Shown here one piece after another: positions 26,301 through 37,647 of a stretch of DNA of 64,000 bases (position 1 is its first letter; every line of letters begins with the position of its first letter). A program made the translations under genes and the position numbers. This DNA comes from Elysia crispata. Lineage: Eukaryota > Mollusca > Gastropoda > Plakobranchidae. Location: assembly GCA_033675545.1 (NCBI GenBank), contig JAWDGP010004582.1:12501-76500 (forward strand), given 5' to 3'. The notes beneath the pieces are model-generated. The model had not been told where the DNA came from and made no database searches. It saw nothing but the letters and a program-made list of their open reading frames with translations.

Positions 26301-29300
26301 ATGATCTTTGAATAAGCATCACTTATACATGGAGATCAGTCAATCATTTCAATTTTTTTTTTTTTTGGGGGGGGGGCAGTTTTTATGTTACTTATCCTTA
26401 TGCGTCATCTCTGTACATAAACAATCATTTCTTTACACATGAGTAGTTTAACATTCTCTACACTTCTTTATGGTGATTTTCCAAAGAACTGGCCCATAAC
26501 AGCAAAATCTAATTCATTGATTTATTGATTGATTCCCAGTACCTTCAGTTAAAAACAAAAAAGTAGTTGTTTCTCCATGAGCGCAATAAGCTTTTATGCT
26601 CTTGTTTTTTTGTAAATGTAATTTTTTACAAATTTCTGTTTGATTTCATTGCAATATGATATATTATAGGTCTGTCATACAAATAACCAATATTGGTTAA
26701 AAAAAAAAGAATTTCGTTTTTTGTTTTTTTTTTGCCATCATTCCTAGGTTTTGAGTAAATCTTAAAATACTAACTTCACTCCAGTACAAATTCATATTGC
26801 ACAGACAAACTGGAGCACTTCTGATGACAGAAAAGACTTCTATATCATTGCAAAAAGTTGGATTTTTGTTTTTGTTTTCTTTTCAACTAATTTTTAAAAC
26901 CAAATTCAAATTTGCTGAAGGTATCAAGGTTAAGTGTGATTTTCAAATAGAAGACCGAGTTCAACAAATTTAACAAAAATTGATCGGAAATTCATTTTGT
27001 TTGAGCTTATAATTTGAATTGATATAATAACTCTTTGACTTATGCCATAGCAACATAAAATAAACATATAGAATCACTTTCATCCGTCTCCGGTTCCTTC
27101 ATAACGCAGACCTCGAACTCACCTCCAGGACATCCTCTGTCTGATCAGTGGACATGAGGGACACAGTGATCTTGTGGCCGTTCATGAGAAACACGTCCAG
27201 CGAGTCCTCCTCGGCCTCCTCTTTCTGAGACTCCTGGAGAAGACAAAAGATTGTTACAGGACCTTCATTGATCCACGGGAGTGAAGGACACTGGTTGATC
27301 CGTGGAGTATTACAGGACCTTCATTGATCCACGGGTGTTAAGGACACTGGTTGATCCGTGGAGTATTACAGGACCTTCATTGATCCACGGGTGTTAAGGA
27401 CACTGTTTGATCCGTGGAGTATTACAGGACGTTTATTGATCCATGGGTGTTAAGGACACTGTTTGATCCGTGGAGTGTTACAGGACGTTTATTGATCCAT
27501 GGGTGTTAAGGACACTGTTTGATCCATGGAGTATTACAGGACGTTTATTGATCCACGGGTGTTAAGGACACTGTTTGATGCGTGGAGTGTTACAGAATGT
27601 TAATTGATCCACGGGTGTTAAGGACACTGGTTGATCCGTGGAGTGTTACAGGATCTTTATTGATCCACAAATGTTAAGGACAGTGGTTGATCCGTGGAGT
27701 GTTACAGGATGTTAATTGATCCACGGGTGTTAGGGACACTGGTTGATCCGTGGAGTATTACAGGACCTTCATTGATCCACGGGTGTTATGGACACTGTTT
27801 GATCCGTGGAGTATTACAGGACGTTTATTGATCCATGGGTGTTAAGGACACTGTTTGATCCGTGGAGTGTTACAGGACGTTTATTGATCCATGGGTGTTA
27901 AGGACACTGTTTGATCCGTGGAGTATTACAGGGCGTTTATTGATCCACGGGTGTTAAGGACACTGTTTGATCCGTGGAGTGTTACAGAATGTTAATTGAT
28001 CCATGGGTGTTAAGGACACTGGTTGATCCGTGGAGTGTTACAGGATCTTTATTTATTAACAAATGTTAAGGACAGTGGTTGATCCGTGGAGTGTTACACG
28101 ATGTTAATTGATCCACGGGTGTTAGGGACACAGGTTGATCCGTGGAGTGTTTCAGGGTGTTAATTGATCCACAGGCATTGCAGGCAATTTTGTTGATCAG
28201 GGGGTTATCTCACATTTTTTCAGATCTATCACAGTGTATCTGACAGTGTAAAACCAGAACCAAGCAGGGAGCATTTTTGTAGTTTTAGAGTTACAAAATA
28301 CTTCTTTATTATTTTATTTCTTCAGGCACTACAAGCTAAAACACCCACTTAAGCAGAGCAACAGGAAAATGACATAAACAGTAAAGAAGTACGCCAAATA
28401 ATTCCAGATAAATATTACCCCTATAACCTGAAAATATGTTCTAATTACATTCTTTTCTGCTGAATTTTAGTAAACAAAGAAAAATAATATTAAGGAATGT
28501 GTGAGTAGCAAATTAATCTACCTCATAAAATCTTTTCTGATCACACTCCATATTTGAGACCAATAAAAGATGGTTTCTCTAAATCAGAATGGGTGGACAT
28601 TAGGCATAGAGTCATGGAATGTAACATTTCTACCCAAGATATATTAATCTCATTTAGAATCTGAGAGATCTTTTTTAATATGAACACACAAAGGAACCTG
28701 GAGTTACCCTTCTGTCTGTTACTGGTGGCACATATTCTTTATGTAAGATTCGTTAGGAAACGTGGGAGACCAAAAATCCAATGGTGCAGCTCTAGATGAT
28801 ACAATTCAAAACGAGATGCAAACGAATTTAGGCAAAAAAAAAAAAAGCAGAAAACCATTCTCACCTGTTGTGCCATCAGGAGAAATGCGTTGAAGAGGTT
28901 GCTACTTCCTATCTGATGGTCCTGGCTCACTGTACAAAACAAAAAAAACCAAGACACAGAATTAAAGCAAAAGTATGATTTACTTTGATATAGTCAGTCT
29001 GAAATTATCAATAAAATTTTAGGATGAACAGAAAGTTTGGTAGAGAAAATCTGTATCACTAGCTTTCAAACTTCTAGACCTAGTCGGTCTTGTGTTAAAA
29101 ATGAGATGTGCCAAGTTTGAACCATGATTAATTCCCTATGTCATAAGACAGCAACGAAATAAAAACAGTACTTTTCTTTTTCACCCATTTTCTCTCTCTT
29201 TTGTCTTCCTCATTACTAACATCTAATTTTGATATGCTTGTGTTTAATTCCTGAGACTGCTACATAAATGATCCATGAGACTGATTGTGACGATCACCAC

Positions 29301-32300
29301 TCACATGATCCATGAGATTCACTGAGAGAATCACCATTTACTCAACGCACAAGATTCACTGTGACAACGAACACTCACATGATACACGAGATTCACTATG
29401 AGAATCAGCACTCACGTGATACAAGAGATTCGCAGTGAGAATCAGCACTCACATGATACACAAATGACAAGATTCACTGTGAGAATCACCACTCACATGA
29501 TACACAAATGACAAGATTCACTGTGAGAATCACCACTCACATGATACAGAAGATTCACTGTGAGAATCACCACACACATGATACACAACTGACAAGATTC
29601 ACTGTGAGAATCACCACACACATGATACACAAGATTCACAATGACACCCAACCCTGACATGAAATATGCAATTCATTGTGACTCACATGATACACCAGAT
29701 TCACTGACAATCACCCTGATGTGATACACCAGACTCACTGTGACAATCACCACTCACATGATACACCAGATTCACTGTGACAATCACCTGACGTGATACA
29801 CCAGATTCACTGTGACAATCACCACTCACATGATACACCAGATTCACTGTGACAATCACCCTGACATGTTACACCAGATTCACTGTGACAATCACCACTC
29901 ACATGATACACCAAATAAACTGTGACAATCACCACTCACATGATACACCAGATTCACTGTGACAATCACCACTCACATGATACACCAGATTCACTGTGAC
30001 AATTGCCACTACTGTGATACACCAGATTGACTGTGACAACCACCACTCACGTGGTACACCAGATTCACTGCGACAACAATCACTCGCGTGGTACACCAGA
30101 TTCACTGCGACAACAATCACCCGCGTGGTACACCAGATTCACTGCAACAACTATCACTTGCGTTATACACCAGATTTACTGTGACAACCACCACTCATGT
30201 GGTACACCATATTCATTGTGACAACCACCACTCACGTGGTACACCAGATTCACTGCGACAACCATCACTCGCATGGTACACCAAATTCACTGTGAGTGTG
30301 ACAAAAAACGTTCACATGATACTTGATATTTGCTGTGTCAACCGTCATTCATTTGATCCATGAGATTCACTCTGACAACCAAGCCTAGGTAATCTCCATG
30401 ACTTAACTCACCCAACTGAATGTATCTCTCTAGCATAATTCGCCGCTGTTCTACCTCCTCCGAGGACAGCGCCAACAGCTTCTTCTTAGGAAAGTCTGGC
30501 AGGGCAAAGGCCCCATACTCCTTCTTGAGCTGATAATATGACAAGAGAATGCTAAGGTTAAACATTTGGGCGGACACAAGGTTTTCAAACTTTGAAAAAA
30601 AAAAAAAGGCAAAGGTGCAACTTATATCTGAAGACAATGTGGCCATATCTTTTCCATAATTCATAATACTACCATCTCTACACATTGATACAACAGTATA
30701 CATTTTACATCTATTTCATGACATATTTTAAGGTTAGAAACGGTTCTATATTTTGAATATTCTTAATATTTCCACAGCCTAATGTCTATCAACATTGTGT
30801 CAATGTTAAAATCATCTCATTCAAAACAGTAATATCCTATACTTATTATCGTGACTGCGTTATGAAATTCTTCTCAAAATTAAGGTTATTCACTGTCAGA
30901 AAAGTCATATCGTTTATGTCATGACCAAAGAGCTGCCAAGCATTGAAACACAGGTTTCAGTACTGATGAGACTTTATAGCAGTATTTTATCAGCCGCTTT
31001 GGTGCAATTCAAAATTTTTTTTACTTTAATTTTAGAAGACATAACCTATGCTAGTGATTCCATGAAGATTACTACAAAGATGATAATTGTGGGTCGACTA
31101 CACATAGCAACAGCATGAAAATTGAGATGTTTAGATTTATTGTGGATTTGCATGCGTTTGTCAAGCATCTCTAAGACCAGTCATTGGAAAAGAAATGAGC
31201 AGAGCTAAAAATAAAACAGGCCCCGGCTATTTCAGTAATTTTGGTGCCCTTCTCTACCTCAGTATATTTAAGATCATTTCAGCACCAGCTTATAGGTTGG
31301 TAGCTCCCTGCACATGCGGTACTTTTTATACATATTTCATCAATAATGTCAAAGAAGAAAAAGACAACAATTATAACAATAGTTATAACAATGATAATCA
31401 TAAGAAAATTGAAGAAGAAGAAGAAGAAGAAGAAGAAGAAGAAGAAGAAGAAGAAGAAGAAGAAGAAGAAGAAGAAGAAGAAGAAGAAGAAGAAGAAAAA
31501 GAAGAAAAAGAAGAAGAAGAAGAAGAAGAAGAAGAAGAAGAAGAAGAAGAAGAAGAAGAAGAAGAAGAAGAAGAAGAAGAAGAAGAAGAAGAAGAAGAAG
31601 AAGAAGAAGAAAGACAATAATGATAATAAAAAGAAGAAGAAGAATGGTCCCAATTTTATCTCAGAATTTATGAAATATATAGGCCCGACTGTTTGTTTTA
31701 TTTTAAGTAAAAAAAAGTCATTAAATGAGATTGGTGTAAACAGTAATCAATCTCTGTGAACAGAAAGAAACAGAAACAAAGTTAATTCGCCAGATTGATA
31801 GCGAACTAAATGATTGGACGGCACTCAAAAGCTTTGGGTCTGAGCAAATAAGAAACATAAAAATCGTTTGCGACGTTCACAATCCACCAACTTGACCAAG
31901 AACAGATAACTCGCTATGCAGCAGCACAGTTAAGACATGTTCAAGTGTTTTCAATGTATAAAATTCGACTTGTACATTAGTTTGTTCCCATTAAGTTAGT
32001 CTTTCACCCAAAAGATATCAGCTAATTCAGCCCTTTGAAACCTTTTTTAAGAGTCTTTTAATTGCTTATTAGAAGGCTATGAATCCCTGTTTTGCTGGAA
32101 TTTAAAGTTAGCAATTTGTTTAAAGCTACATGATAATGTTTAAATTGGAAGAAAAATGAATTAGGATTTTACAGAAAAGATATCTATTCTTATCATAATA
32201 TTGTCTTGTACACGTTTTATGTGATGCTTTAGGGTCAACTAGAAATCTTTTGATCAGTACCCATCTAAACATACATCTACATACTACAAAACTCAAGGGA

Positions 32301-35300
32301 ACCAAGAAGTACTTGAGTACAAGTTCATGGAACCACAAAATTGAGTCTAGCTAATTGTTGTCCTATGCGCGCCAAAGCAGAGTGTCATAGTATTAAGCAT
32401 ATCAGATACTTGGTCTAGCGGCCAATAACTCAAATCTTGATCCTAGCTAATATTTCATTGAAATTACACTGGGAAATCAAATCGCCACGAAACATGTAAA
32501 TGTCAGAGTTTAAGAAAGACCTTTACAAAGATGAAGGAATGCTAAGTTTGTCTAAATGATTTTGAAAATTAATTCCATCAGGTATAAGTGGTAAACTGTC
32601 TGGTTCTCCAGCACCCAGTACACACCTCATCATGAAACTGTCTCAGCTGCTTATATCTCGCCTTGCAATGGAAAACTCCATTGACATAAATGTTGTAGAT
32701 CTGGATTTAATTAAAAAAAAAATTATTTTGACTTGTAAACATTGAAAAATTACAAACACAAAAATGTCAATGCTGGTGATTTAAGTGACTTGGATGGGAC
32801 ACATAAAACAACAAAGTTAATTCTTAAATTTTTTTCAAAATTTTTTGAGACTTATTTTTGAAACAAAAGAAATAGAAATATTCTTCACCATCAAACTGTC
32901 AAGCAAGGGCCACTATGTGATACTTGCCATGCCACTTGAACCCGTTGAAGCTGATAAACTTTATTTTTTTATCTCCGACTTTTATGTAGGTCACCGTTAT
33001 CATATATAAATATCACATTTATATTGGACTTACTTCCAAGAAAAAGGAGAGGACACTGATGATAGATAAATGTTCACCTATTCATATGAATTAACTTTGT
33101 ATCTGGATATGGACAAGGTCTTTAATAAGAAATAAAGTAAAACTCAGTACTGCAATAAGTTTAAGTATTAAGCCGAAAAGTAAAATTTCTCTTCATTAAT
33201 TTGAAATTCGCTTCACACTTAAGTGAAAAAGTCTTGCTAGAAGAGGCTAAATCTTACACACAAACTGAAAACCAGTTCCTTTCAATGCTCATCATAAGGT
33301 TATGAAGGTAAAAAACATAGGTGCATAGCCTTGCCAAAACCGATAACTAGCTATTTATTTGCACCTACCTGATACTGAGCACTTGAATGAAAGATAAAGA
33401 GATTGTGGAAACATAAAACTCAGCTAACTCTTTTACACTGAACAATTTTTTTTTCTTCTTTTTGAAATAGTTATATAATAAACGGAGACAACTTATTTCT
33501 TTCCGACAGAAATTCTAAAGACAACACCATCCATACCAAGTTTTGATTCATTAAAAAGCACTGACACTTGTCAAAGTGTAACCTTAGTTTCATCAAAACA
33601 AATTTGTCATGTATGTGTCTCTTAAATCAATCTGCCCTGTTTGAGTCTCATTCCATACTCTCTCTCAGATATTCTGCCTTTAAAAGGCTTATCTTCACAG
33701 TGACTCCAATGGCAGCACTTGCTTGCTTGTCATTTTCAGTTTTATCACTAGTTGTCTTAAGCACCCCATCGCCCTGAAATTCAGCAGGTTAGTCAAGTTG
33801 TGCTATGACTTTTGAATCCAATTCATTCTTTTCTTAGGCTTCCCCGCCACAATCCCGCCCTGCAGGAGGTTAAAGGGATGGCCTGAAGAGCAGAATGGAG
33901 GACTAAAGAAACAAGAGTTAAGAGTTTGGGATGAATGAACAAAAGCTCGACCTAACAAAGTTCTAAACTTTACAAAGTAGATGAGAGAGCTACCATTGAA
34001 TGCTCCCACATAGGCTTAGTTAAAGCAAAAAAAGGAGCTGCACAATTGGTGAACCCTAAAAATGGCTTGCACTTTGCCAAAAGGACCAGATGAATGATTT
34101 GCAAAGATCAACATACTATGGTTTTAAATTTTCTAGTGTGTCTTTTTAAGACCTCAAAAGTTATAGTCCTAGAGGAGTATTTTGTTAATTTCTTCTTAAT
34201 AGGTCTAAGACCTGTGTTGAAATGTGTCTAGGGGAAATTTCAACTGAAAATAAAAACCATAAAATTTACGAATTAAAAATAAAAAATAAAAAAAAAATAA
34301 ATTTTAAATATGCACATTTATGCAATCATACAATGACAAGTAAATGATCATAAAAGAACTATATTGAGAGTTTCAATTTAAAAACTTTACAATACAAAAG
34401 ATATGCCTTCTATGAGACTGTACTCTCTGGACAGTATTGGTTGAGGACAGAGTAAAAGTAATTTGAGATATTTTAGAATTATTTCACATCATTTTATGTC
34501 ACCTAAATTGGAATAATCAATAGCAATTTGAACTGTTCTTCACATTAAGTGTTACATTTGTATTGTAAAGTCAACTCGGAACAAATTTTACTATTTTTCA
34601 TTTTGTTTTGTTTTTTTTATTTTGAAGAAAAACAAAAACAAGCGTACATTTTTAAGTAATGTTTAAAAAAAATATGACTAATAGATATCAAAATCTAGAA
34701 ATAGATTTCTACAGTAAAACTAAAAAGCAATGTTTTTGCAGATTGTGGGATAAATTTAATTTAAAATGGACTCCCTTTTCCTAGGGTGTACAGACAAATT
34801 TAAAAACAACAAAATAATAATTAATAGAGTTTTCTATCCATTCTACATTTTATAGATTTCAAACATGAGAATTGCCATGTATTTGGTAACCTGTACATTG
34901 AATTTGGAGGTCTTTTTTTAAAATCAGTTTTAAATAAATTATCAGTTAAAATGGTATCAGCTTATAAAGTGGAACATTTTTCTTTCTTACCAAAGATGTT
35001 AAAAATTTACAAAATAAAATATCTTAGAAAGCAAGTCTAGGAATCAATTAACTCTCTTCATAGATTGGACCATAGATCTAAATAAATTGTTTTTTTTTAC
35101 CTGTACACCCGTCTTGCATCGGCATTTAAAATGATGTTTTTCTGTTATATTTCAACGTGCTGAATACCAATTTGAAGGTTTTATTCATCGCAAATAAATA
35201 GTTTTTGAGATATATTTTGTGTTGGATTATTTCTTCTCTCTTAACCTACATTGGCGTACTGTTTTGCTCGAGGTAGGTGCCTTTTTGCATGTTAATTGTC

Positions 35301-36154
35301 TTTCGCGCACGCGCATTACTTTCTTTATAGTTACCCTTTGCGCATGCCCAACGTGTTACAGTTACCCATGCGCATGCGCAAATAAAAGCACACTTTCTTG
35401 GTATCTTTTGTTTTTCAAATCATTTCTACGACCTCATTGTGTAGCCGAGACCATTAGTAAAGGTAAGATCTGTATTTATTATTATTACTATTATTTTTTT
35501 TTACTCTGTGCTGTTTCTTGTCAATCCGGTCCATCTTCACCTTGATTTGATCGTATTATTAATTTTTATTTTATTATTCCATAAAATTCCGCCTTGATAA
35601 AAATACGTAAGTGCGACAACATTCACTTATTCTTGTCACGGTCAAGGTCTACTGGAAAGACAAGAGACAGCACTCTGGTGAGAGCGGGTGTACAGGTACA
35701 AAATTATCAATAATTTTTTTATTTCTAAATCTAGATCTAGATTTCTAGTTCTTTCAAGGCTCAAGATTTTGTTTTAGAATGTCCCTAAGCTCGATCCAAA
35801 TTTTCGATCTAAGGACTTCAGATTTTGTCAGTTTATCATTGGAATAAGAAAAAGATCATCTTTGATCTAGAATCTAGACTCTTAATCTAGATAGAGCCTA
35901 GATCAGTCTCATTAGATCTAGAATCTAGATCTAGATCTAGATAGGCTTTCTAGATATCTAGTTGTCACAAACGTTTCTAACTTAGATCTACAATTGATAA
36001 GAAAACTTGCGTCAAAGACTAACTTCATGAACATCCTTATCATCTAGTCAAGATCGATATTAGTAGTCAAAAAAATAAATGGTAGCCCTATTCTTACTGT
36101 GTATGTTGCAGAGCCTTCTTTTATGTCTTCCGTGTCAGGGATTGAGAAGTGCAT
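14222..36154 (-). CDS. SNX17: Sorting nexin 17 ortholog, complete coding model in 15 exons
   Basis: Hand-assembled join on the minus strand: 36154-36098, 32700-32626, 30529-30412, 28929-28865, 27233-27123, 26077-25987, 25358-25268, 25044-24882, 24107-23970, 21148-21086, 20070-19951, 19619-19542, 18414-18340, 15519-15466, 14305-14222. Every junction is GT-AG and all phases agree, giving 460 residues; the vertebrate protein has about 470. The order matches the family: PX domain (about 1-106), FERM-like F1-F3 modules (about 107-390), a variable linker and an acidic tail ending GIGDDDL. Known role: SNX17 sits on early endosomes through PI3P and recruits cargo with NPxY/NxxY tails (LDL receptor family, integrin beta, APP). 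It diverts them from lysosomes through Retriever/CCC. The linker (391-433) is the least certain part, because small exons there could have been missed. UTR limits and alternative splicing cannot be seen. Confidence 0.95.
14545..14736. repeat. Nested perfect inverted repeat (fold-back element) in SNX17 intron 14
   Basis: The outer arms 14545-14580 and 14701-14736 are perfect 36-base reverse complements. The inner arms 14581-14606 and 14619-14644 are perfect 26-base reverse complements around a 12-base loop. On the right side only, a 56-base segment (14645-14700) separates inner from outer arm. The folded form is a 62-bp hairpin with one large one-sided bulge. Confidence 0.9.
14879..14955 (+). 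repeat. 38/39-bp tandem duplication
   Basis: GCATACAGTGAA..CCTGTAAATACATAGCC, then ATGTATA, occurs twice in direct succession inside SNX17 intron 14. Confidence 0.85.
15014..15236 (+). mobile_element. MITE-like element, copy 2, in SNX17 intron 14
   Basis: The terminal inverted repeats are TGTGTA-ACAAAATGAGACATTTTG (left, with 7 bases missing) and TGTGTAGCGCGCCACAGAATGA read inward from the right. The internal palindrome is GGAAAATGTCATTTTCC. It is the sister copy of the 7.0 kb element. No coding potential. Confidence 0.65.
15466..15519 (-). CDS. SNX17: SNX17 exon 14, linker (residues 416-433)
   Basis: This 54-base exon encodes PEDQSAINKAMGSVKKQL between taacag and GTAAAT, phase 0. Its motif support is weak. 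A helix with alternating hydrophobics before the acidic tail is plausible for SNX17. Confidence 0.65.
18340..18414 (-). CDS. SNX17: SNX17 exon 13, linker (residues 391-415)
   Basis: It encodes PQDRLKVRNGGPFKPVSREL and SQGIE. The family linker is poorly conserved, so this exon rests on its splice sites (tccacag and GTAAGA), correct phase and position rather than on motifs. It may be alternatively used, or flanked by small exons that were not recognised. Confidence 0.7.
19542..19619 (-). CDS. SNX17: SNX17 exon 12, F3 C-terminal helix (residues 365-390)
   Basis: It encodes AMLMSMCLQSMVDELIMKKK followed by a lysine-rich end. SMVDEL is the PTB-fold C-terminal helix. Val376 corresponds to a residue reported as critical for cargo binding in human SNX17. 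Phase 0, donor GTGAGA. Confidence 0.94.
19951..20070 (-). CDS. SNX17: SNX17 exon 11, F3 (residues 325-364)
   Basis: A serine-rich loop (NGSSSSSE) is followed by LELSFEYLMSKDNLQWVSV, matching the family block FEYLMSKDxLQWV. Phase 0 on both sides, donor GTGAGT. Confidence 0.95.
21086..21148 (-). CDS. SNX17: SNX17 exon 10, cargo-binding F3 strand (residues 304-324)
   Basis: A 63-base micro-exon encodes DIVKEGSFKITRMRCWRI and TTI. EGSF..TRMRCWR is a near-invariant SNX17 block. Trp319 here corresponds to the tryptophan reported in the human protein as needed for NPxY/NxxY peptide binding. Both splice phases are 0; the acceptor is preceded by a T-run and the donor is GTGAGT. It is easy to overlook because a longer plus-strand open frame covers it. 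Confidence 0.93.
22099..22171. repeat. Three consecutive short perfect hairpins
   Basis: CGCCC/GGGCG (22099-22103 with 22113-22117), GGTGAT/ATCACC (22122-22127 with 22130-22135) and ACCGT/ACGGT (22152-22156 with 22167-22171) lie in a GC-rich patch of SNX17 intron 9. No tRNA A or B box is recognisable. Possibly a transposon remnant or a structured RNA. Confidence 0.4.
23970..24107 (-). CDS. SNX17: SNX17 exon 9, FERM F2-F3 (residues 258-303)
   Basis: It encodes FLRVCRTLKYYGYMVFKPC, then AAGQLELNFRIQVQ. The block LxYYGYxxF ends F2 and the AAGQLEL strand opens the PTB-like F3 module. The exon is 138 bases, phase 0 on both sides. The intron just upstream contains a 112-bp tandem duplication. Confidence 0.94.
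24123..24346 (+). repeat. 112-bp tandem duplication beside SNX17 exon 9
   Basis: The segment from TTTCAAGAAAACGAGTGAGG to the TCTCGT region is present twice in a row with few differences, starting 16 bases from the exon 9 acceptor. Confidence 0.9.
24882..25044 (-). CDS. SNX17: SNX17 exon 8, FERM F2 (residues 203-257)
   Basis: The longest coding exon of this gene. It encodes YWDSSFDEDLLEHKVTMNLL, then YVQANSDLERQWVLATKEQL. These acyl-CoA-binding-protein-like F2 helices are the most conserved part of SNX17 outside the tail. It ends phase 0 before GTATGA. Confidence 0.95.
25268..25358 (-). CDS. SNX17: SNX17 exon 7, FERM F1 to F2 (residues 173-202)
   Basis: It begins with the split valine and VRKLQEFESPCLSL, then HRLVLRK, equivalent to the family VRKLQEFELP and VLRK blocks. 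It ends phase 2 before GTAAGT. Confidence 0.94.
25752..25928 (+). repeat. 59-bp repeat, three copies, in SNX17 intron 6
   Basis: AAGCAAGAACTTGATGACAG, then GAAGGAGAAATG and so on, occurs three times with almost no divergence, which indicates recent amplification. Confidence 0.92.
25987..26077 (-). CDS. SNX17: SNX17 exon 6, FERM F1 (residues 143-172)
   Basis: It encodes VVAHQIEIPDDYVYYFGLYL then VKKEEDGD. IPDDYVYYFGL corresponds to the family segment with LPDD and YFSLF. It ends phase 1. A 59-bp tandem triplication lies in the intron about 60 bases downstream of the donor. Confidence 0.94.
27123..27233 (-). CDS. SNX17: SNX17 exon 5, start of FERM F1 (residues 106-142)
   Basis: An acidic lead (EEAEED) is followed by LDVFLMNGHKITV and STDQTEDVLE. 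This is the ubiquitin-like F1 subdomain start that is strongly conserved in SNX17/27/31. The acceptor is tcttctccag, and the donor is GTGAGT. The 56-bp minisatellite of intron 4 stops only about 10-20 bases before this acceptor. Confidence 0.95.
27244..28190 (+). repeat. 56-bp minisatellite with internal dyad, SNX17 intron 4
   Basis: About 17 units containing TTGATCCACGGGTGTTAAGG, then ACACTGGTTGATCCGTGGAG. Each unit carries nested complementary arms: TCCACGG with CCGTGGA, and GTGT with ACAC inside. Changes between copies often keep the arms. The array abuts the exon 5 acceptor. Confidence 0.95.
28865..28929 (-). CDS. SNX17: SNX17 exon 4, end of PX and linker (residues 84-105)
   Basis: The 65-base exon completes the split valine and encodes SQDHQIGSSNLFNAFLLMAQQ. 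This matches the helix that closes the PX domain and leads into the FERM-like region. It ends phase 0 before GTGAGA. Confidence 0.93.
29270..30390 (+). repeat. 37-bp minisatellite, SNX17 intron 3
   Basis: The unit is about TGATACACCAGATTCACTGTGACAATCACCACTCACA, present roughly 28 times. It is more degenerate at the left end and begins close to the exon 3 donor (30411). Short open frames within it are not genes. Confidence 0.95.
30412..30529 (-). CDS. SNX17: SNX17 exon 3, PX domain (residues 45-84)
   Basis: It encodes LKKEYGAFALPDFPKKK, then EEVEQRR and LERYIQL. This is the PX proline loop (PDFPKKK) and the basic RR pair (73-74) used in PI3P and membrane binding. It ends phase 1, with a single G before GTGAGT. 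The upstream intron contains the (GAA)n array, and the downstream intron holds a 37-bp minisatellite that begins within about 20 bases of the donor. Confidence 0.95.
31410..31640 (+). repeat. (GAA)n microsatellite, SNX17 intron 2
   Basis: About 200 bases of nearly pure GAA/GAAGAA with a single AAAAAG interruption near 31497. It is purine-only on the plus strand and therefore able to form triplex (H-DNA). Poly-Glu, poly-Lys and poly-Phe frames are artefacts. Confidence 0.97.
32626..32700 (-). CDS. SNX17: SNX17 exon 2, PX domain (residues 20-44)
   Basis: It encodes IYNIYVNGVFHC followed by ARYKQL. The Arg-Tyr at residues 34-35 sits where PX domains place the arginine that contacts the 3-phosphate of PI3P. 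The acceptor follows a T-rich tract, and the exon ends phase 0 at GAG before GTGTGT. The exon is 75 bases. Confidence 0.93.
35300..35462 (+). promoter_or_regulatory. Cluster of NRF-1-like sites followed by a strong donor
   Basis: Three GC-rich alternating motifs occur in 80 bases of otherwise AT-rich DNA: GCGCACGCGC (35305-35314), TGCGCATGCC (35339-35348) and the perfect palindrome TGCGCATGCGCA (35369-35380), an exact NRF-1 consensus. About 80 bases later is AAAG|GTAAG (donor GT at 35463), which could end a plus-strand non-coding first exon. It lies in SNX17 intron 1. It could instead be an intronic enhancer or an alternative SNX17 promoter. Confidence 0.4.
35727..35995. repeat. Cluster of CTAGATCTAG palindromes
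   Basis: Overlapping TCTAGATCTAGA-type words recur many times in 270 bases of SNX17 intron 1, near exon 1. The sequence is self-complementary at many registers. Confidence 0.7.
36098..36154 (-). CDS. SNX17: SNX17 exon 1 (residues 1-19)
   Basis: The exon starts with ATG at 36154, with A at -3. It encodes the family-typical N-terminus MHFSIPDTED and ends phase 0 before the donor GTAAGA. This N-terminal strand opens the PX domain and is nearly invariant among SNX17 proteins, which fixes the start. Confidence 0.9.
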
Positions 36155-36480
36155 TTTCGCATGTCAAAGCTTCAATGAAGAGAACACAGCCCGTAAGAAG
36201 GAAGCAAAAATGCAACTAAAATCAAGACAATGCTTGTACGTTGCGAATTTTAATGTCTTTTCTTGATCACAGAGATGTGTTTAAGCGGATCTATGAGTCT
36301 CACTTGCTAAGTATATTCTCAACAAGGTCCAACACTTGTTAGCGTGATGGCATGGGTTGAAAATGCTTGTTTATGAATAGCTTTGACCACTCCCCTTCAT
36401 CCATTTTGTGATCACGTGATTTGTATTTCTCAGTGAAACTTGTCGTTCGATAAATTTTTCGTCATTTTAAAGTTAGAGTA
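36155..36480 (-). promoter_or_regulatory. Candidate SNX17 upstream region with M-box/CLEAR-like palindrome
   Basis: The palindrome ATCACGTGAT lies at 36411-36420, about 260 bases upstream of the SNX17 start codon. It is adjacent to a CAAAATGG (YY1-like) sequence read on the minus strand. TCACGTGA cores are bound by MiT/TFE factors that control endolysosomal genes. No TATA box is evident and the transcription start is not known. Confidence 0.35.
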
Positions 36481-37131
36481 AAAGTTTCGGATTGAATTAG
36501 CATTACACAGTCACTTTTATCTTTCAAAATGACCAGTCTGTAAAATCCATTCACTTTTTATCATTTAATTCAGCGTTATAATAAATATTTCTTTGAGAAC
36601 TGATTTTTCGCAAGCCGAAATTTTAAAATAAATTGTCAGGATTTCGGCAGCCTAACCGAACAGGATATATATTAAATAAAGCTGAATCCTGTTTTTGTTT
36701 TTGTTCTTTTCCACTTGACCATTGATCCTCAACACACCTTGAGAGTTCATTGTTGTATTAATAAATCCAGACATGACACCCCTTGCAGGTATCCTAATAG
36801 TTTCAGGTGGTAGGGCTAGGAAACTGAAAACTGTTTTATACAATACAATATTCCACTAAATATTTTAACACATAAAACAATTAGACAGGTACAAACAATA
36901 AGAAGTCCCGTAGGGCAGTACAGTTTGTAGCACTTTTCGTGCGAATTTATAACTTGATAATGAGCTTTAATTAACTTGTTTTGTTGGTGGTGGTGTTTGG
37001 TTTTTACTATTAAGAAAGGACTAGAATGACAGGCACAACGGTGATTGCTGCAGTGTGTAAGGCGGAAGTCAAACAAAAAAGCAAACAAAAACAAGTTTTA
37101 CAGAAGAAAAAAAATGGTCTTCAGTCATCGT

Positions 37132-37647
<516 letters not shown>

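Noticed and set aside
29929..30363. Open frames with HQIHCDN-type repeats
   Set aside because: Derived from the 37-bp intronic minisatellite.
31195..31759. Poly-Glu, poly-Lys and poly-Phe frames
   Set aside because: Translations of the (GAA)n microsatellite.
35219..35545. 108-codon plus-strand frame through the NRF-1 motif cluster
   Set aside because: Composition is cysteine- and phenylalanine-rich without any domain. The motifs and donor suggest promoter or non-coding exon sequence instead.
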